NCBI RefSeq assembly: GCF_000012365.1 | Contig: NC_007650.1 | Location: 2,666,001-2,730,000 of the forward strand | DNA from: Burkholderia thailandensis E264 | Lineage (GTDB): Bacteria; Pseudomonadota; Gammaproteobacteria; Burkholderiales; Burkholderiaceae | Length of the DNA: 64,000 bases | Direction: 5' to 3' | In this document: one piece after another, positions 19,232 to 33,793 of the stretch | Layout of the letters: every line of letters begins with the position of its first letter | Position numbering within the stretch: position 1 is the first letter of the stretch | The notes under the pieces: model-generated | What the model saw: only the letters and a program-made list of their open reading frames with translations | What the model was told of the DNA's origin: nothing | Database searches by the model: none | Made by a program: the position numbers and the translations under genes

Positions 19232-21826
19232 TCACGCCGCCTTCGACGATTCGAGAAAGTCCTGCGCGAAGCGCTGCAGCACGCCGCCCGCGTCGTAAAT
19301 CGACACTTCCTCGGCCGTATCGAGCCGGCACGTGACCGGCACCTCGACGCGCTCGCCGTTCCTGCGGCGGATCACGAGCGTCAGGTCGGCGCGCGGCGTG
19401 CGCTCGCCGATCACGTCGAACGTCTCGGTGCCGTCGATCGCGAGCGTCGTGCGGTTCACGCCCGGCTTGAACTCGAGCGGCAGCACGCCCATGCCGATCA
19501 GGTTCGTGCGATGAATCCGCTCGAAGCCCTCCGCGACGATCGCCTCGACGCCCGCGAGCCGCACGCCCTTCGCCGCCCAGTCGCGCGACGAGCCCTGGCC
19601 GTAATCCGCGCCCGCGATCACGACGAGCGGCTGCTTGCGGTTCATGTAGGTCTCGATCGCCTCCCACATCCGCATGACCTTGCCTTCCGGCTCCACGCGC
19701 GCGAGCGAGCCCTTCTTTACTTCGCCGTCGACGACCGCCATCTCGTTGACGAGCGTCGGGTTCGCGAACGTCGCGCGCTGCGCGGTCAGGTGATCGCCGC
19801 GGTGCGTCGCGTACGAGTTGAAGTCCTCCTCGGGCAGGCCCATCTTCGCGAGGTATTCGCCCGCCGCGCTCGTCGGCAGGATCGCGTTCGACGGCGACAG
19901 GTGATCGGTCGTGATGTTGTCGCCGAGCACGGCGAGCGCGCGCATGCCCGCGAGCGTGCGCTCGCCCGCGAGCGCGCCTTCCCAGTAGGGCGGACGGCGA
20001 ATGTACGTGCTCTGCGGCCGCCAGTCGTACAGCGGCGCCGCGCGCTCGCCGGCATCGGCGCGACGCGCGAACATCGGCTCGTAGACGGTGCGGAACTGCT
20101 CGGGCTTCACGCTCGACGCGACGATCGCGTCGATCTCCTCGTCGGTCGGCCAGATGTCCTTCAGTGTGACGGGCTTGCCGTCCTTGTCGTGGCCGAGCGC
20201 GTCCTTCTCGATGTCGAAGCGGATCGTGCCCGCGATCGCGTACGCGACGACGAGCGGCGGCGACGCGAGGAACGCCTGCTTCGCGTACGGGTGGATGCGG
20301 CCGTCGAAGTTGCGGTTGCCGGACAGCACGGCCGTCGCGTACAGGTCGCGATCGACGATCTCCTGCTGGATCTTCGGGTCGAGCGCGCCGGACATTCCGT
20401 TGCAGGTCGTGCACGCGAACGCGACGATGCCGAAGCCGAGCTTCTCCAGCTCCGGCAGCAGGTTCGCTTCCTTCAGGTACAGCTCGACCGCCTTCGAGCC
20501 GGGCGCGAGCGAGCTCTTCACCCACGGCTTGCGCGCGAGGCCGCGCGCGTTCGCGTTGCGCGCGAGCAGCGCCGCGGCGATCACGTTGCGCGGGTTGCTC
20601 GTGTTCGTGCAGCTCGTGATCGCGGCGATGATCACCGCGCCGTCGGGCATCTCGCCCGGCTTCTCTTCCCACTTGCCGGCGATCCCGCGCGCGGCGAGGT
20701 CCGACGTCGGCAGCCGCCGGTGCGGATTCGACGGGCCGGCCATGTTGCGCACGACGCTCGACAGATCGAACGTCAGCGTGCGCTCGTATTGCGCGTTCGC
20801 GAGGCTGTCGGCCCACAGGCCCGCCGCCTTCGCGTACGTCTCGACGAGCTTCACCTGCTCGTCGCTGCGGCCCGTCAAGCGCAGGTAGTCGATCGTCTGC
20901 TCGTCGATGAAGAACATCGCGGCCGTCGCGCCGTATTCGGGGGCCATGTTCGAGATCGTCGCGCGATCGCCGAGCGTGAGGCTCTTCGCGCCCTCGCCGC
21001 GAAATTCCAGATACGCGCCGACCACCTTCTCCTTGCGCAGGAATTCGGTGAGCGCGAGCACGACGTCGGTCGCGGTGATGCCGGGCTGGCGCTTGCCGGT
21101 CAGCTCGACGCCGACGATGTCCGGCAGCCGCATCCACGACGCGCGGCCGAGCATCACGTTCTCCGCCTCCAGCCCGCCCACGCCGATCGCGATCACGCCG
21201 AGCGCGTCGACGTGCGGCGTGTGGCTGTCGGTGCCGACGCAGGTGTCCGGGTACGCGACGCCGTCCTGCGCCTGGATCACGGGCGACATCTTCTCCAGAT
21301 TGATCTGGTGCATGATGCCGTTGCCGGGCGGGATCACGTCGACGTTCTCGAACGCCTTCTTCGTCCACTCGATGAAGTGGAAGCGATCCTCGTTGCGGCG
21401 ATCCTCGATCGCGCGGTTCTTCGCGAACGCGTCCGGATCGAAGCCGCCGCATTCGACGGCGAGCGAATGGTCGACGATCAGTTGCACCGGCACGACCGGA
21501 TTCACCTTCGCCGGATCGCCGCCGCGTTCGGCGATCGCGTCGCGCAGGCCCGCGAGATCGACGAGCGCGGTCTGGCCGAGGATGTCGTGGCAGACGACGC
21601 GCGCCGGGAACCACGGGAAATCGCGCTCGCGCTTGCGCTCGATGAGCTGCGTCAGCGAATCGGCGAGGATCGCCGGGTCGCACCGGCGCACGAGGTTCTC
21701 GGCGAGCACGCGCGACGTGTACGGCAGGGTGTCGTACGCGCCCGGGCGGATCGCGTCGACGGCGGCGCGCGCGTCGAAGTAATCGAGCGGCGTGCCGGGC
21801 AGGGGTTTGCGGTTGGCAGTGTTCAT
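19232..21826 (-). CDS. acnD: Fe/S-dependent 2-methylcitrate dehydratase AcnD
   Basis: An 864-residue aconitase-family enzyme dehydrating 2-methylcitrate in the propionate pathway. The 4Fe-4S ligands are Cys 406 (ITSCTNTSN) and Cys 472 and 475 (ACTTCNG). The N-terminal VDHSLAVE and TDSHTPHVDALGVIAIGVGGLEAE motifs are typical. The swivel domain is C-terminal (GADYGQGSSRDWAAKG). The neighbours prpC and prpF separate it from the housekeeping aconitases; AcnD with PrpF replaces PrpD. It lies 73 bases downstream of prpC on the same strand. Confidence 0.95.
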   Translation of the reverse strand: MNTANRKPLPGTPLDYFDARAAVDAIRPGAYDTLPYTSRVLAENLVRRCDPAILADSLTQLIERKRERDFPWFPARVVCHDILGQTALVDLAGLRDAIAERGGDPAKVNPVVPVQLIVDHSLAVECGGFDPDAFAKNRAIEDRRNEDRFHFIEWTKKAFENVDVIPPGNGIMHQINLEKMSPVIQAQDGVAYPDTCVGTDSHTPHVDALGVIAIGVGGLEAENVMLGRASWMRLPDIVGVELTGKRQPGITATDVVLALTEFLRKEKVVGAYLEFRGEGAKSLTLGDRATISNMAPEYGATAAMFFIDEQTIDYLRLTGRSDEQVKLVETYAKAAGLWADSLANAQYERTLTFDLSSVVRNMAGPSNPHRRLPTSDLAARGIAGKWEEKPGEMPDGAVIIAAITSCTNTSNPRNVIAAALLARNANARGLARKPWVKSSLAPGSKAVELYLKEANLLPELEKLGFGIVAFACTTCNGMSGALDPKIQQEIVDRDLYATAVLSGNRNFDGRIHPYAKQAFLASPPLVVAYAIAGTIRFDIEKDALGHDKDGKPVTLKDIWPTDEEIDAIVASSVKPEQFRTVYEPMFARRADAGERAAPLYDWRPQSTYIRRPPYWEGALAGERTLAGMRALAVLGDNITTDHLSPSNAILPTSAAGEYLAKMGLPEEDFNSYATHRGDHLTAQRATFANPTLVNEMAVVDGEVKKGSLARVEPEGKVMRMWEAIETYMNRKQPLVVIAGADYGQGSSRDWAAKGVRLAGVEAIVAEGFERIHRTNLIGMGVLPLEFKPGVNRTTLAIDGTETFDVIGERTPRADLTLVIRRRNGERVEVPVTCRLDTAEEVSIYDAGGVLQRFAQDFLESSKAA

Positions 21827-21899
21827 TGCGTGGGGACAGACTGGGTAACGATCGTCGCGAAACGGCCGGGCGCGACGCCCGGCCGCCGGATGCCGCCGA

Positions 21900-23072
21900 T
21901 CAGCGCTTCTCGATCGGCACGAACTTCAGGTCTTCCGGCCCGGTGTAGTTCGCGCTCGGGCGGATGATCTTGTTGTCCACCCGCTGCTCGATGATGTGCG
22001 CGCTCCAGCCGGACGTGCGCGCGATCACGAACAGCGGCGTGAACATCGCGGTCGGCACGCCCATCATGTGGTACGACACCGCGCTGAACCAGTCGAGGTT
22101 CGGGAACATCTTCTTGATCTCCCACATCACCGATTCGAGCCGCTCGGCGATGTTGAAGAGCTTCAGGTCGCCCGCTTCCTTCGACAGCTTGCGCGCGACT
22201 TCCTTGATCACCTTGTTGCGCGGATCGGAGATCGTGTAGACCGGGTGGCCGAAGCCGATCACGACTTCCTTGTTCTCGACGCGGCGGCGGATGTCGGCTT
22301 CCGCCTCGTCGGGCGTGCGGTAGCGGTTCTGGATCTCGTAGGCGACCTCGTTCGCGCCGCCGTGCTTCGGCCCGCGCAACGCGCCGATCGCGCCCGTGAT
22401 CGACGAATACATGTCCGAGCCCGTGCCGGCGATCACGCGGCCCGTGAACGTCGATGCGTTGAACTCGTGCTCCGCGTACAGGATCAGCGACGTATGCATC
22501 GCGTCGACCCACGATTTCGACGGCGCCTTGCCGTGCAGCAGGTGCAGGAAGTGGCCGCCGATCGAGTCGTCGTCGGTTTCGGTTTCGATGCGCCGGCCGT
22601 TGTGCGAGTAGTGATACCAGTACAGCAGCATCGAGCCGAGCGAGGCCATCAGCCGGTCCGCGATGTCGCGCGCGCCCGGCAGGTTGTGGTCGTCCTTCTC
22701 GGGCAGCACGGTGCCGAGCACCGACACGCCGGTGCGCATCACGTCCATCGGATGCGCGGACGCCGGAATCCATTCGAGCGCCGCCTTCACGTTCGCGGGC
22801 AGCCCGCGCATCGCGCGCAGCTTCGCCTTGTACGCGGCCAGCTCGGTCACGTTCGGCAGCGTCTCGTGCACGAGCAGGTGCGCGATCTCCTCGAATTCGC
22901 TCGAGCCGGCGATATCGAGAATGTCATAGCCGCGGTAATGCAGATCGTTGCCGGTCTTGCCGACCGTGCAGAGCGCGGTGTTGCCCGCCGCGACGCCCGA
23001 CAGCGCGACCGACTTCTTCGGCTTGAAACCGCCCGCGGCGCCCGTTGCTGCTGCTTCCTTCGTCTCGCTCAT
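21900..23072 (-). CDS. prpC: 2-methylcitrate synthase PrpC
   Basis: A 390-residue citrate-synthase-fold enzyme condensing propionyl-CoA with oxaloacetate. Features include [12 protein letters not shown], the catalytic-loop region GPKHGGANE, and [17 protein letters not shown] with the active-site His. Length equals that of PrpC rather than the longer housekeeping citrate synthases. Second gene of the prp operon, 48 bases after prpB. Confidence 0.96.
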   Translation of the reverse strand: MSETKEAAATGAAGGFKPKKSVALSGVAAGNTALCTVGKTGNDLHYRGYDILDIAGSSEFEEIAHLLVHETLPNVTELAAYKAKLRAMRGLPANVKAALEWIPASAHPMDVMRTGVSVLGTVLPEKDDHNLPGARDIADRLMASLGSMLLYWYHYSHNGRRIETETDDDSIGGHFLHLLHGKAPSKSWVDAMHTSLILYAEHEFNASTFTGRVIAGTGSDMYSSITGAIGALRGPKHGGANEVAYEIQNRYRTPDEAEADIRRRVENKEVVIGFGHPVYTISDPRNKVIKEVARKLSKEAGDLKLFNIAERLESVMWEIKKMFPNLDWFSAVSYHMMGVPTAMFTPLFVIARTSGWSAHIIEQRVDNKIIRPSANYTGPEDLKFVPIEKR

Positions 23073-23120
23073 CCTTATACTCTCCTGGGGTTCGAATCCT
23101 TGAATCCGTGCTTCGGTGCT

Positions 23121-24014
23121 TCAGTTCCGGCCTTGGCTGAAGAGCTGGTCCAGCTTCTCTTCGTAAGCGTAATAGCCGAGATACTCGTACAGCTCCGCGC
23201 GCGTCTGCATCGTCGGCACCGCGGCCTTTTGCGTGCCGTCGCGGCGCACCGTCTCGTAGAAATTCAGCGCGGCCTTGTTCATCGCGCGGTACGCGCCGCA
23301 GCAGTAGAGCGCGATGTCGACGTTCGCGCCCTTCAACTCGTCGAGCGTGAAGAGCGGCGTCGAGCCGAACTCCGTCAGGTTCGCGAGGATCGGCACCTTC
23401 ACCGCTTCCTTGAAGCGGCGATAGTCGTCGAGCGTCTTCATCGCCTCGGGGAAAATCATGTCGGCGCCCGCCTCGACGTACGCGATCGCGCGCTCGATCG
23501 CCGAATCAATGCCCTCGGCCGCCGCGGCGTCGGTGCGCGCCATGATCACGAAGGTTTCGTCGGTGCGCGCGTCGACGGCCGCCTTGATCCGGTCGACCAT
23601 CTCGCCCGTCGGCACGCATTCCTTGCCCGGACGGTGGCCGCAGCGCTTCTGGCCGACCTGGTCCTCGAGGTGCACGGCGCCCACGCCCGCCTTGATGAAC
23701 GAGCGGATCGTGCGCGCGATGTTGAACGCGCCGCCCCAGCCGGTGTCGATGTCGACGAGCAGCGGCAGGTTCGTCGCGTTCGTGATCCGGTTCGCGTCGA
23801 CAAGCACGTCGTCCATCGTGCTGATGCCGAGATCGGGAATGCCGAGCGAGTTCGCGGCGACGCCGCCGCCCGACAGATAGACCGCCTTGAAGCCGACCGC
23901 CTCGGCCATTTTCGCGGCGTACGCGGTGATCGCGCCGACCACCTGCAGCGGCTGCTCGGCCGCGACCGCCGCGCGGAATTTCGCGCCGGCGCTGATCAGT
24001 TGTGGGTTGCCCAT
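23121..24014 (-). CDS. prpB: 2-methylisocitrate lyase PrpB
   Basis: A 297-residue lyase splitting 2-methylisocitrate into pyruvate and succinate. The isocitrate-lyase-family signature is [13 protein letters not shown] with the catalytic Cys, and the metal-binding DIDTGWG motif is present. The start at 24014 follows a very strong ribosome site (AGGAGGAGTCG). First gene of the operon, just downstream of the sigma-54 promoter at 24043-24058. Confidence 0.96.
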   Translation of the reverse strand: MGNPQLISAGAKFRAAVAAEQPLQVVGAITAYAAKMAEAVGFKAVYLSGGGVAANSLGIPDLGISTMDDVLVDANRITNATNLPLLVDIDTGWGGAFNIARTIRSFIKAGVGAVHLEDQVGQKRCGHRPGKECVPTGEMVDRIKAAVDARTDETFVIMARTDAAAAEGIDSAIERAIAYVEAGADMIFPEAMKTLDDYRRFKEAVKVPILANLTEFGSTPLFTLDELKGANVDIALYCCGAYRAMNKAALNFYETVRRDGTQKAAVPTMQTRAELYEYLGYYAYEEKLDQLFSQGRN

Positions 24015-24042
24015 CGACTCCTCCTGAAAGATGCCGGTAAAT

Positions 24043-24058
24043 AGCAAGGTCCGGGCCA
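24043..24058 (-). promoter_or_regulatory. Sigma-54 promoter of the prp operon
   Basis: On the minus strand the sequence TGGCCCGGACCTTGCT has the invariant GG at -24 and GC at -12, spaced exactly as in the consensus TGGCACG-N4-TTGC. Transcription should start near 24032, about 18 bases before prpB. PrpR, the adjacent divergent gene, is a sigma-54 activator, which supports this call. Confidence 0.85.
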
Positions 24059-24123
24059 GATGCGCCGGCGGCCGCTAACCCGCTGATTCTGCGCGCTTTC
24101 CGGACTCGGTGCGCTGGTCAGAT

Positions 24124-24161
24124 GATTTCAATATGGAAATTGAAATTCCAAAATTGAAATC
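24124..24161. promoter_or_regulatory. Likely PrpR upstream activating site (nested palindrome)
   Basis: Outer arms GATTTCAAT (24124-24132) and ATTGAAATC (24153-24161) are perfectly inverted. Inner arms TGGAA (24134-24138) and TTCCA (24146-24150) share almost the same centre, and a third ATTGAAA lies in the middle. It is 80-105 bases upstream of the -24/-12 element, the usual place for a sigma-54 activator site. This AT-rich block stands out in the surrounding GC-rich DNA. Confidence 0.75.
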
Positions 24162-24231
24162 CACGCGCGATAATGCAATTCATCTTCTGTCATCGCCCCG
24201 ACGCGGCGCGCGCCGCGTTCCTTCACTCAGC

Positions 24232-26316
<2,085 letters not shown>

Positions 26317-26659
26317 TTTCCGATTTCCGGCGCCGTGCGCTCGACCACTTGAAAGTCGCGAATGCGTCGCGCCGCTCACCCGCCGCGACGCGTCCCGCTC
26401 CGCTCGTCGCTCGCCGCTCGCGCCGCGCCGCGCCGTGCCTCGCCGTCCGCCATGCGCCGCTCGCCGCGTGCGAAACACGCGCGACATCGCGCATCCGGAC
26501 GCGGGCGACGAAGCGCACGCTCACGCCCTTCTCCGCATTCCTGACTCACGTCGGCACCGCGGCCATTCCTCTGATTTAAGGAACCGGCAATCACGCCGAC
26601 AACCAGCTATCGCCGAGATGGCGACGCCGCGTCCCCCCTCCCGCAACTCCAGAAATCAG
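26317..26659. other. Intergenic region between prpR and chemoreceptor
   Basis: About 340 bases. Only shadow frames are seen; no clear terminator or promoter could be placed. Confidence 0.4.
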
Positions 26660-28288
26660 ATGAAGCTTCGCCGCCAAATCCCCCTTGCCTTCGCGGCAGC
26701 GCTCGTCCTCACGTCCTCCGGCGCGTTCTACGGCATCCATGCGCTCAACCGCTCGCTCGACATATACGGCACGACAGTCCGGCAGAACGTCGCGAACGAG
26801 CGCATGGTGTCCGCGACGCTCGTCGCGTTCAAGCTGCAGGTGCAGGAATGGAAAGACACACTGCTGCGCGGCAAGGACCCGGCGAAACTCGACAAGTACT
26901 GGAGCGCGTTCCAGCAACGCGAGCAAACCGTCGACACGCTCGCCGCCGGGCTGGAATCGAAGCTGCCCGACGGCGAGAGCCGCAGGCTGATCGAGCAGTT
27001 CGCGTCGGCGCACGCGGAAATGGGGCAAGGCTATCGTAAGGGATTCGAAGCATTCAAGGCATCGGGGTTCGAACCGTACGCGGGCGACCAGGCAGTCGCG
27101 GGCGTCGATCGCGCGCCCGCCGAGCTGCTCGAGAAGGCCGCGCAGGACATCGCCGCCGACAGCGCGCGCGTGTCGGCCGACGCCGCGCGCGACGCCGCGC
27201 GCGCGACGACATTCAGCGTCGTCGCGACGCTCGTCGTGTTCGCGCTCGCGCTCGCCGGCGGCGTCTGGTTCAGCGGCACCGTCACGCGTCCGCTCGCGCG
27301 CGCGCTCGCGTGCGTGCGCCGGGTCGCGACGGGCGATCTGTCGACGCCGATCGACGCGCGCGGCGACGACGAAATCGCCGAGCTGCTCGCCGCGCTGAAG
27401 GACATGCAGGCGAGCCTGTCGCACGTCGTGCGCGACGTGCGGCACAACGCCGACGGCGTCGCAACCGCGAGCGCGCAGATCGCGTCGGGCAATCTCGATC
27501 TGTCGTCGCGCACCGAGGAACAGGCGGCGTCGCTCGAGCAAACGGCGGCGAGCATGGACGAGCTCACGTCGACCGTGCGCCGCAACGCCGAGCATGCGCA
27601 GCATGCGTGCGCGGTTGCCGCAAACGCGTCGACGACGGCCACGCGCGGCGGCGACGTGATGCGTGAGGTCGTCGGCACGATGCGCGGCATCGCGGACAGC
27701 TCGGGCAAGGTCGCCGAGATCATCGCGGTGATCGACGGCATCGCGTTCCAGACCAACATCCTCGCGCTGAACGCGGCCGTCGAGGCGGCGCGCGCGGGCG
27801 AGCAGGGCCGCGGCTTCGCGGTCGTCGCGGGCGAGGTGCGCACGCTCGCGCAACGCAGCGCGACGGCGGCGCGCGAAATCAAGACGCTGATCGAGCAATC
27901 GACCGAGCGCGTCGGCGCGGGCTCCGCGCTTGTCGACGACGCGGGGCGAATCATCGGCGAGATCGTCGAATCGGTGCGGCAGGTGACGGGCATCGTCAGC
28001 GAGATCGCGTCGGCGTCGAACGAGCAGAGCGTCGGCATCGAGCAGGTCAATCACGCGGTCGCGCAAATGGACAACGTGACGCAGCAGAACGCGGCGCTCG
28101 TCGAAGAGGCGTCCGCCGCGGCGCACGCGCTCGCCGAACAGGCGCGCGCGCTGCACGGCGCGGTGGCGGCGTTCACGCTGCAAGGCGAACGTGCGGACGA
28201 ACGCGGCAACGCGCGCGACACGCAGCCGGCCATCGGCGCGGTTCTCGCGTCGCAACGCGCGCCGCTGCCTGCCGCGACGCCCGCTTGA
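26660..28288 (+). CDS. Methyl-accepting chemotaxis protein, second copy
   Basis: A 542-residue chemoreceptor. First membrane helix about residues 8-28; periplasmic domain with [28 protein letters not shown], characteristic of a helical-bundle sensor; second helix about 190-212; HAMP; then the signalling hairpin ([47 protein letters not shown]). No C-terminal pentapeptide. It follows prpR on the same strand, 343 bases downstream, so a link with propionate sensing is possible but not shown. Confidence 0.95.
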   Translation: MKLRRQIPLAFAAALVLTSSGAFYGIHALNRSLDIYGTTVRQNVANERMVSATLVAFKLQVQEWKDTLLRGKDPAKLDKYWSAFQQREQTVDTLAAGLESKLPDGESRRLIEQFASAHAEMGQGYRKGFEAFKASGFEPYAGDQAVAGVDRAPAELLEKAAQDIAADSARVSADAARDAARATTFSVVATLVVFALALAGGVWFSGTVTRPLARALACVRRVATGDLSTPIDARGDDEIAELLAALKDMQASLSHVVRDVRHNADGVATASAQIASGNLDLSSRTEEQAASLEQTAASMDELTSTVRRNAEHAQHACAVAANASTTATRGGDVMREVVGTMRGIADSSGKVAEIIAVIDGIAFQTNILALNAAVEAARAGEQGRGFAVVAGEVRTLAQRSATAAREIKTLIEQSTERVGAGSALVDDAGRIIGEIVESVRQVTGIVSEIASASNEQSVGIEQVNHAVAQMDNVTQQNAALVEEASAAAHALAEQARALHGAVAAFTLQGERADERGNARDTQPAIGAVLASQRAPLPAATPA

Positions 28289-28336
28289 GCGGCGCGCCGC
28301 ATCCCCCGAATCGACGGCGACAGCCGCGACAACCGC

Positions 28337-28552
28337 CTACACGCACGGCTTGCCCGCGACGAAGTGAAACCACGCTTCGCCGCAAAGATCCCGATCGCGC
28401 CGCACCGGCCTGCCCGTCGATCCGCCGAACGCCGCGCGCAGCGTCGGGCCGACGTCGGCGAGCTGCCGCCGCCGGGTCGCGAAATCGATGGGCATGGTGC
28501 GTATCCCGAACTTGTGCGCGGCGCACACGCGCATCGCATAAGCGTCGAACAC
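28337..28552 (-). CDS. Possible small hypothetical protein
   Basis: Up to 71 residues with a GTG at 28552, or 52 residues from the ATG at 28495 (MPIDFATRRRQLADVG). Third codon positions are strongly G/C throughout, which speaks for real coding. It ends GEAWFHFVAGKPCV with two Cys. No good ribosome site and no recognised family. It could belong with the region between the chemoreceptor and the iminopeptidase, which is otherwise empty (28289-28758). Confidence 0.4.
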   Translation of the reverse strand: MFDAYAMRVCAAHKFGIRTMPIDFATRRRQLADVGPTLRAAFGGSTGRPVRRDRDLCGEAWFHFVAGKPCV

Positions 28553-28758
28553 CCGCGTTCACGCGCTCCTCTTCGCCGACGGCCCCGGCGAGTCGCCGCA
28601 CTTCGTCGACCTCGCTTCGAGCATCGTCACGCGCGCTCGCGCGCCTCTGTTCCGCCGCTTCATTCGGCAGGATTTCGAACGATCATTCGAAGCGGCGCAC
28701 GCGCACCGCCTCGCGGCCCGGCGGCGATGCGCGCCGCCGTTCGCGCGGAACGGCGGCA

Positions 28759-31372
<2,614 letters not shown>

Positions 31373-31577
31373 GCCGTGCATGCGCCGACGGCGATCGGCA
31401 AGACCGGCGCGCAACCGAAAGCGGCGGCAAGCGCCCGCTCCGCGCAGCGGCACGGCGCAACGCGGCGCAATGAGGCACGACGCGACGCCGCGCGAAACCC
31501 AGCGCAAGCCGCCCCAACCCGACGCAACCGAATGCGACGGACAACGCGTCGCGCGGACGCCGCGCCCCGGCGCGCGC

Positions 31578-31583
31578 TAGAAT
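31578..31583 (+). promoter_or_regulatory. -10-like element before the VOC gene
   Basis: TAGAAT at 31578-31583 overlaps the first possible ATG of the frame (31582). If it is a -10 box, transcription starts near 31590 and the true start must be the ATG at 31621. Confidence 0.35.
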
Positions 31584-31620
31584 GACCGCTCCGGCCCAGT
31601 CCTTCCGCTGTCCGCCCGCC

Positions 31621-32013
31621 ATGTCCGTCACCGGTCTCGATCACTACAATCTGCGCGCGCCCGGCCCGCTTCTCGATACGCTGCGCGACTTCTACGTCGA
31701 CGTCGTCGGCTTGCGGCTCGGCGAACGTCCGCCGTTCCGCAGCCACGGCTATTGGCTGTACGCGGGCGCGCAGGCCGTGCTGCATCTGTCGCAGGCCGGC
31801 CCCGACGAGTCGCGCGTCGCGAACGTCGCGAACACGTTCGATCACGTCGCGTTCTCGTGCGACGATCTGCCGGGCACGATCGCGCGCCTGCGGCAATTCG
31901 GCGTCCGGTACTCGAGCGCCGAGGTGCCGCTGACCCGCCAGCGCCAACTGTTCTTCGACGATCCGGCGGGCAACGGCATCGAATTGAATTTCGCGGCGAA
32001 CGCCGAGGGCTGA
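31621..32013 (+). CDS. VOC-family (glyoxalase-like) protein
   Basis: A 130-residue vicinal-oxygen-chelate protein. It opens VTGLDHYNLRAPGP, with the metal-ligand His of the first beta-alpha-beta unit. FDHVAFSCDDL supplies another ligand, and DPAGNGIELNF at the end carries the usual Glu. The reaction is unknown; members include glyoxalase I, dioxygenases and resistance proteins. I chose 31621 because the earlier ATG (31582) lies in a probable -10 box. Confidence 0.85.
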   Translation: MSVTGLDHYNLRAPGPLLDTLRDFYVDVVGLRLGERPPFRSHGYWLYAGAQAVLHLSQAGPDESRVANVANTFDHVAFSCDDLPGTIARLRQFGVRYSSAEVPLTRQRQLFFDDPAGNGIELNFAANAEG

Positions 32014-32158
32014 AGCGCGCAAGCGCGAGCGGCGGACGAACGCGCACGCCGCCCGAGCGGTGCATGCGCGCCCAAAGCGCATATCGCGCGCAGGCGGCTG
32101 CCCTCCATCGCCGCACGATCGCGCACGCCGCCCCGGCGTCTGTCTTGTTCGGGAATAT

Positions 32159-32176
32159 GCTTGTCATCAAACAAGC
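32159..32176. promoter_or_regulatory. Inverted repeat upstream of metY
   Basis: GCTTGT and ACAAGC form a perfect inverted repeat with a six-base centre. It lies about 25 bases before a perfect TATAAT (32200-32205), so it overlaps the -35 region of the probable metY promoter. An operator is likely. Confidence 0.5.
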
Positions 32177-32199
32177 TAAAAGCGCGCGACATCGGCTTC

Positions 32200-32205
32200 T
32201 ATAAT
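32200..32205 (+). promoter_or_regulatory. -10 box of metY
   Basis: Perfect TATAAT located 50 bases before the metY start. No good -35 is seen at 17 bases, which fits a promoter needing an activator. Confidence 0.5.
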
Positions 32206-32255
32206 CGGCCGACACCTTCACGAAGTCACGAAAGCAAACCGACCGGAGACCCATC

Positions 32256-33557
32256 ATGACCGAACCTGCATCCGCATCCGCCGACTGGCGCCTCGAAACC
32301 CTCGCCGTGCACGGCGGCTATCGCCCCGATCCGACGACGCGCGCCGCCGCGGTGCCGATCTATCAGACAGTCGCGTTCGCGTTCGACGACACGCAGCACG
32401 GCGCGGACCTGTTCGATCTGAAGGTCCAGGGCAACATCTATTCGCGGATCATGAATCCGACCAACGACGTGCTGGAGCAGCGCGTCGCGGCGCTCGAAGG
32501 CGGCGTCGGCGCGCTCGCGCTCGCGTCGGGCCAGGCGGCCGTCACCTATTCGATCCTGACGATCGCCGAGGCGGGCGACAACATCGTGTCGTCGAGCACG
32601 CTGTACGGCGGCACCTACAACCTGTTCGCGCACACGCTGCCGCAATACGGGATCTCGACGCGCTTCGCCGATCCGCGCGATCCGGCCGCGTTCGATGCGC
32701 TGATCGATGCGCGCACGAAGGCGATCTTCGCGGAATCGGTCGGCAATCCGCTCGGCAACATCACCGACATCGCCGCGCTCGCCGACGTCGCGCATCGCCA
32801 CGGCCTGCCGCTCATCGTCGACAACACCGTGCCGACGCCTTACCTGCTGCGCCCGTTCGAGCACGGCGCGGACATCGTCGTTCATTCGCTGACGAAGTAT
32901 CTCGGCGGGCACGGCACGAGCCTCGGCGGCGCGATCGTCGATTCGGGCAAGTTCCCGTGGGCGCGGCACGCCGACCGCTTCCGGCGGCTGAACGAGCCCG
33001 ACGTCAGCTATCACGGCGTCGTCTACACCGAGGCGTTCGGCGACGCCGCGTACATCGGCCGCGCGCGCGTCGTCCCGCTGCGCAACACGGGCGCGGCGAT
33101 CTCGCCGTTCAACGCGTTCCAGATCCTGCTGGGCATCGAGACGCTCGCGCTGCGCATCGATCGCATCAGCGAGAACGCGCTGAAGATCGCGCAACATCTC
33201 GCGCGGCACGAAAAGGTCGAATGGGTCGATTATTCCGGACTGCAGAATCATCCGGATCACGCACTTGTCGAGCGCTACCTGTCGGGCCGCGCGCCGGGCA
33301 TCCTGACGTTCGGCGTGAAAGGCGGGCGCGCGGCGGGCGCCGCGTTCCAGGACGCGCTGCAGCTTTTCACGCGGCTCGTCAACATCGGCGACGCGAAGTC
33401 GCTCGCGACGCACCCCGCTTCGACGACGCACCGCCAACTGTCGCCGGAAGAGCTCGCGAAAGCGGGCGTGAAGGAAGAGACGGTGCGGCTGTCGATCGGC
33501 ATCGAGCACATCGACGATCTGCTCGCCGATCTCGATCAGGCACTCGCGAAAGTCTGA
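32256..33557 (+). CDS. metY: O-acetylhomoserine sulfhydrylase/aminocarboxypropyltransferase
   Basis: A 433-residue PLP enzyme of the Cys/Met-metabolism family making homocysteine from O-acetylhomoserine and sulfide. Motifs are ETLAVHGGYRPDPTTRAAAVPIYQT at the start, SGQAAVTYSI, and the PLP lysine in VHSLTKYLGGHGTSLGG. The C-terminal ATHPASTTHRQLSPEE and VRLSIGIEHIDDL are typical of MetY. The ribosome site is GGAGA. Length matches MetY (about 430), longer than the MetB/MetC members (about 390). Confidence 0.93.
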   Translation: MTEPASASADWRLETLAVHGGYRPDPTTRAAAVPIYQTVAFAFDDTQHGADLFDLKVQGNIYSRIMNPTNDVLEQRVAALEGGVGALALASGQAAVTYSILTIAEAGDNIVSSSTLYGGTYNLFAHTLPQYGISTRFADPRDPAAFDALIDARTKAIFAESVGNPLGNITDIAALADVAHRHGLPLIVDNTVPTPYLLRPFEHGADIVVHSLTKYLGGHGTSLGGAIVDSGKFPWARHADRFRRLNEPDVSYHGVVYTEAFGDAAYIGRARVVPLRNTGAAISPFNAFQILLGIETLALRIDRISENALKIAQHLARHEKVEWVDYSGLQNHPDHALVERYLSGRAPGILTFGVKGGRAAGAAFQDALQLFTRLVNIGDAKSLATHPASTTHRQLSPEELAKAGVKEETVRLSIGIEHIDDLLADLDQALAKV

Positions 33558-33793
33558 ACGGCATCGTGATCGGGTGATCGGGCGCCCGATCACGGCGCGG
33601 TGCGCACAGCGAATCGTCGAATCGTCGCGCCGCACTCCCGCGACGCATCGCCGACGCGCGCATCACGCGGCCCGCATCACGTGAAGCGAGCACAAGGCCG
33701 TGCGTCGCGAACCGCCGGCGTGCGGCTGCTTTCACCGCCTTCGGGCCGCCAACTTCGCGCAGCCAACCCCGACGCGCGGCCTTCGAGCCGCCG

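Noticed and set aside
23088..23106. GTTCGAATCC resembling a tRNA T-loop between prpB and prpC
   Set aside because: Only wobble pairs around it and no acceptor or anticodon arms.
24109..24231. Longer N-terminus of PrpR
   Set aside because: It would place coding sequence over the palindromic activator site and has no family sequence.
32014..32255. SAM or other riboswitch before metY
   Set aside because: Only a simple inverted repeat and -10 box are seen; no multi-helix core could be drawn.
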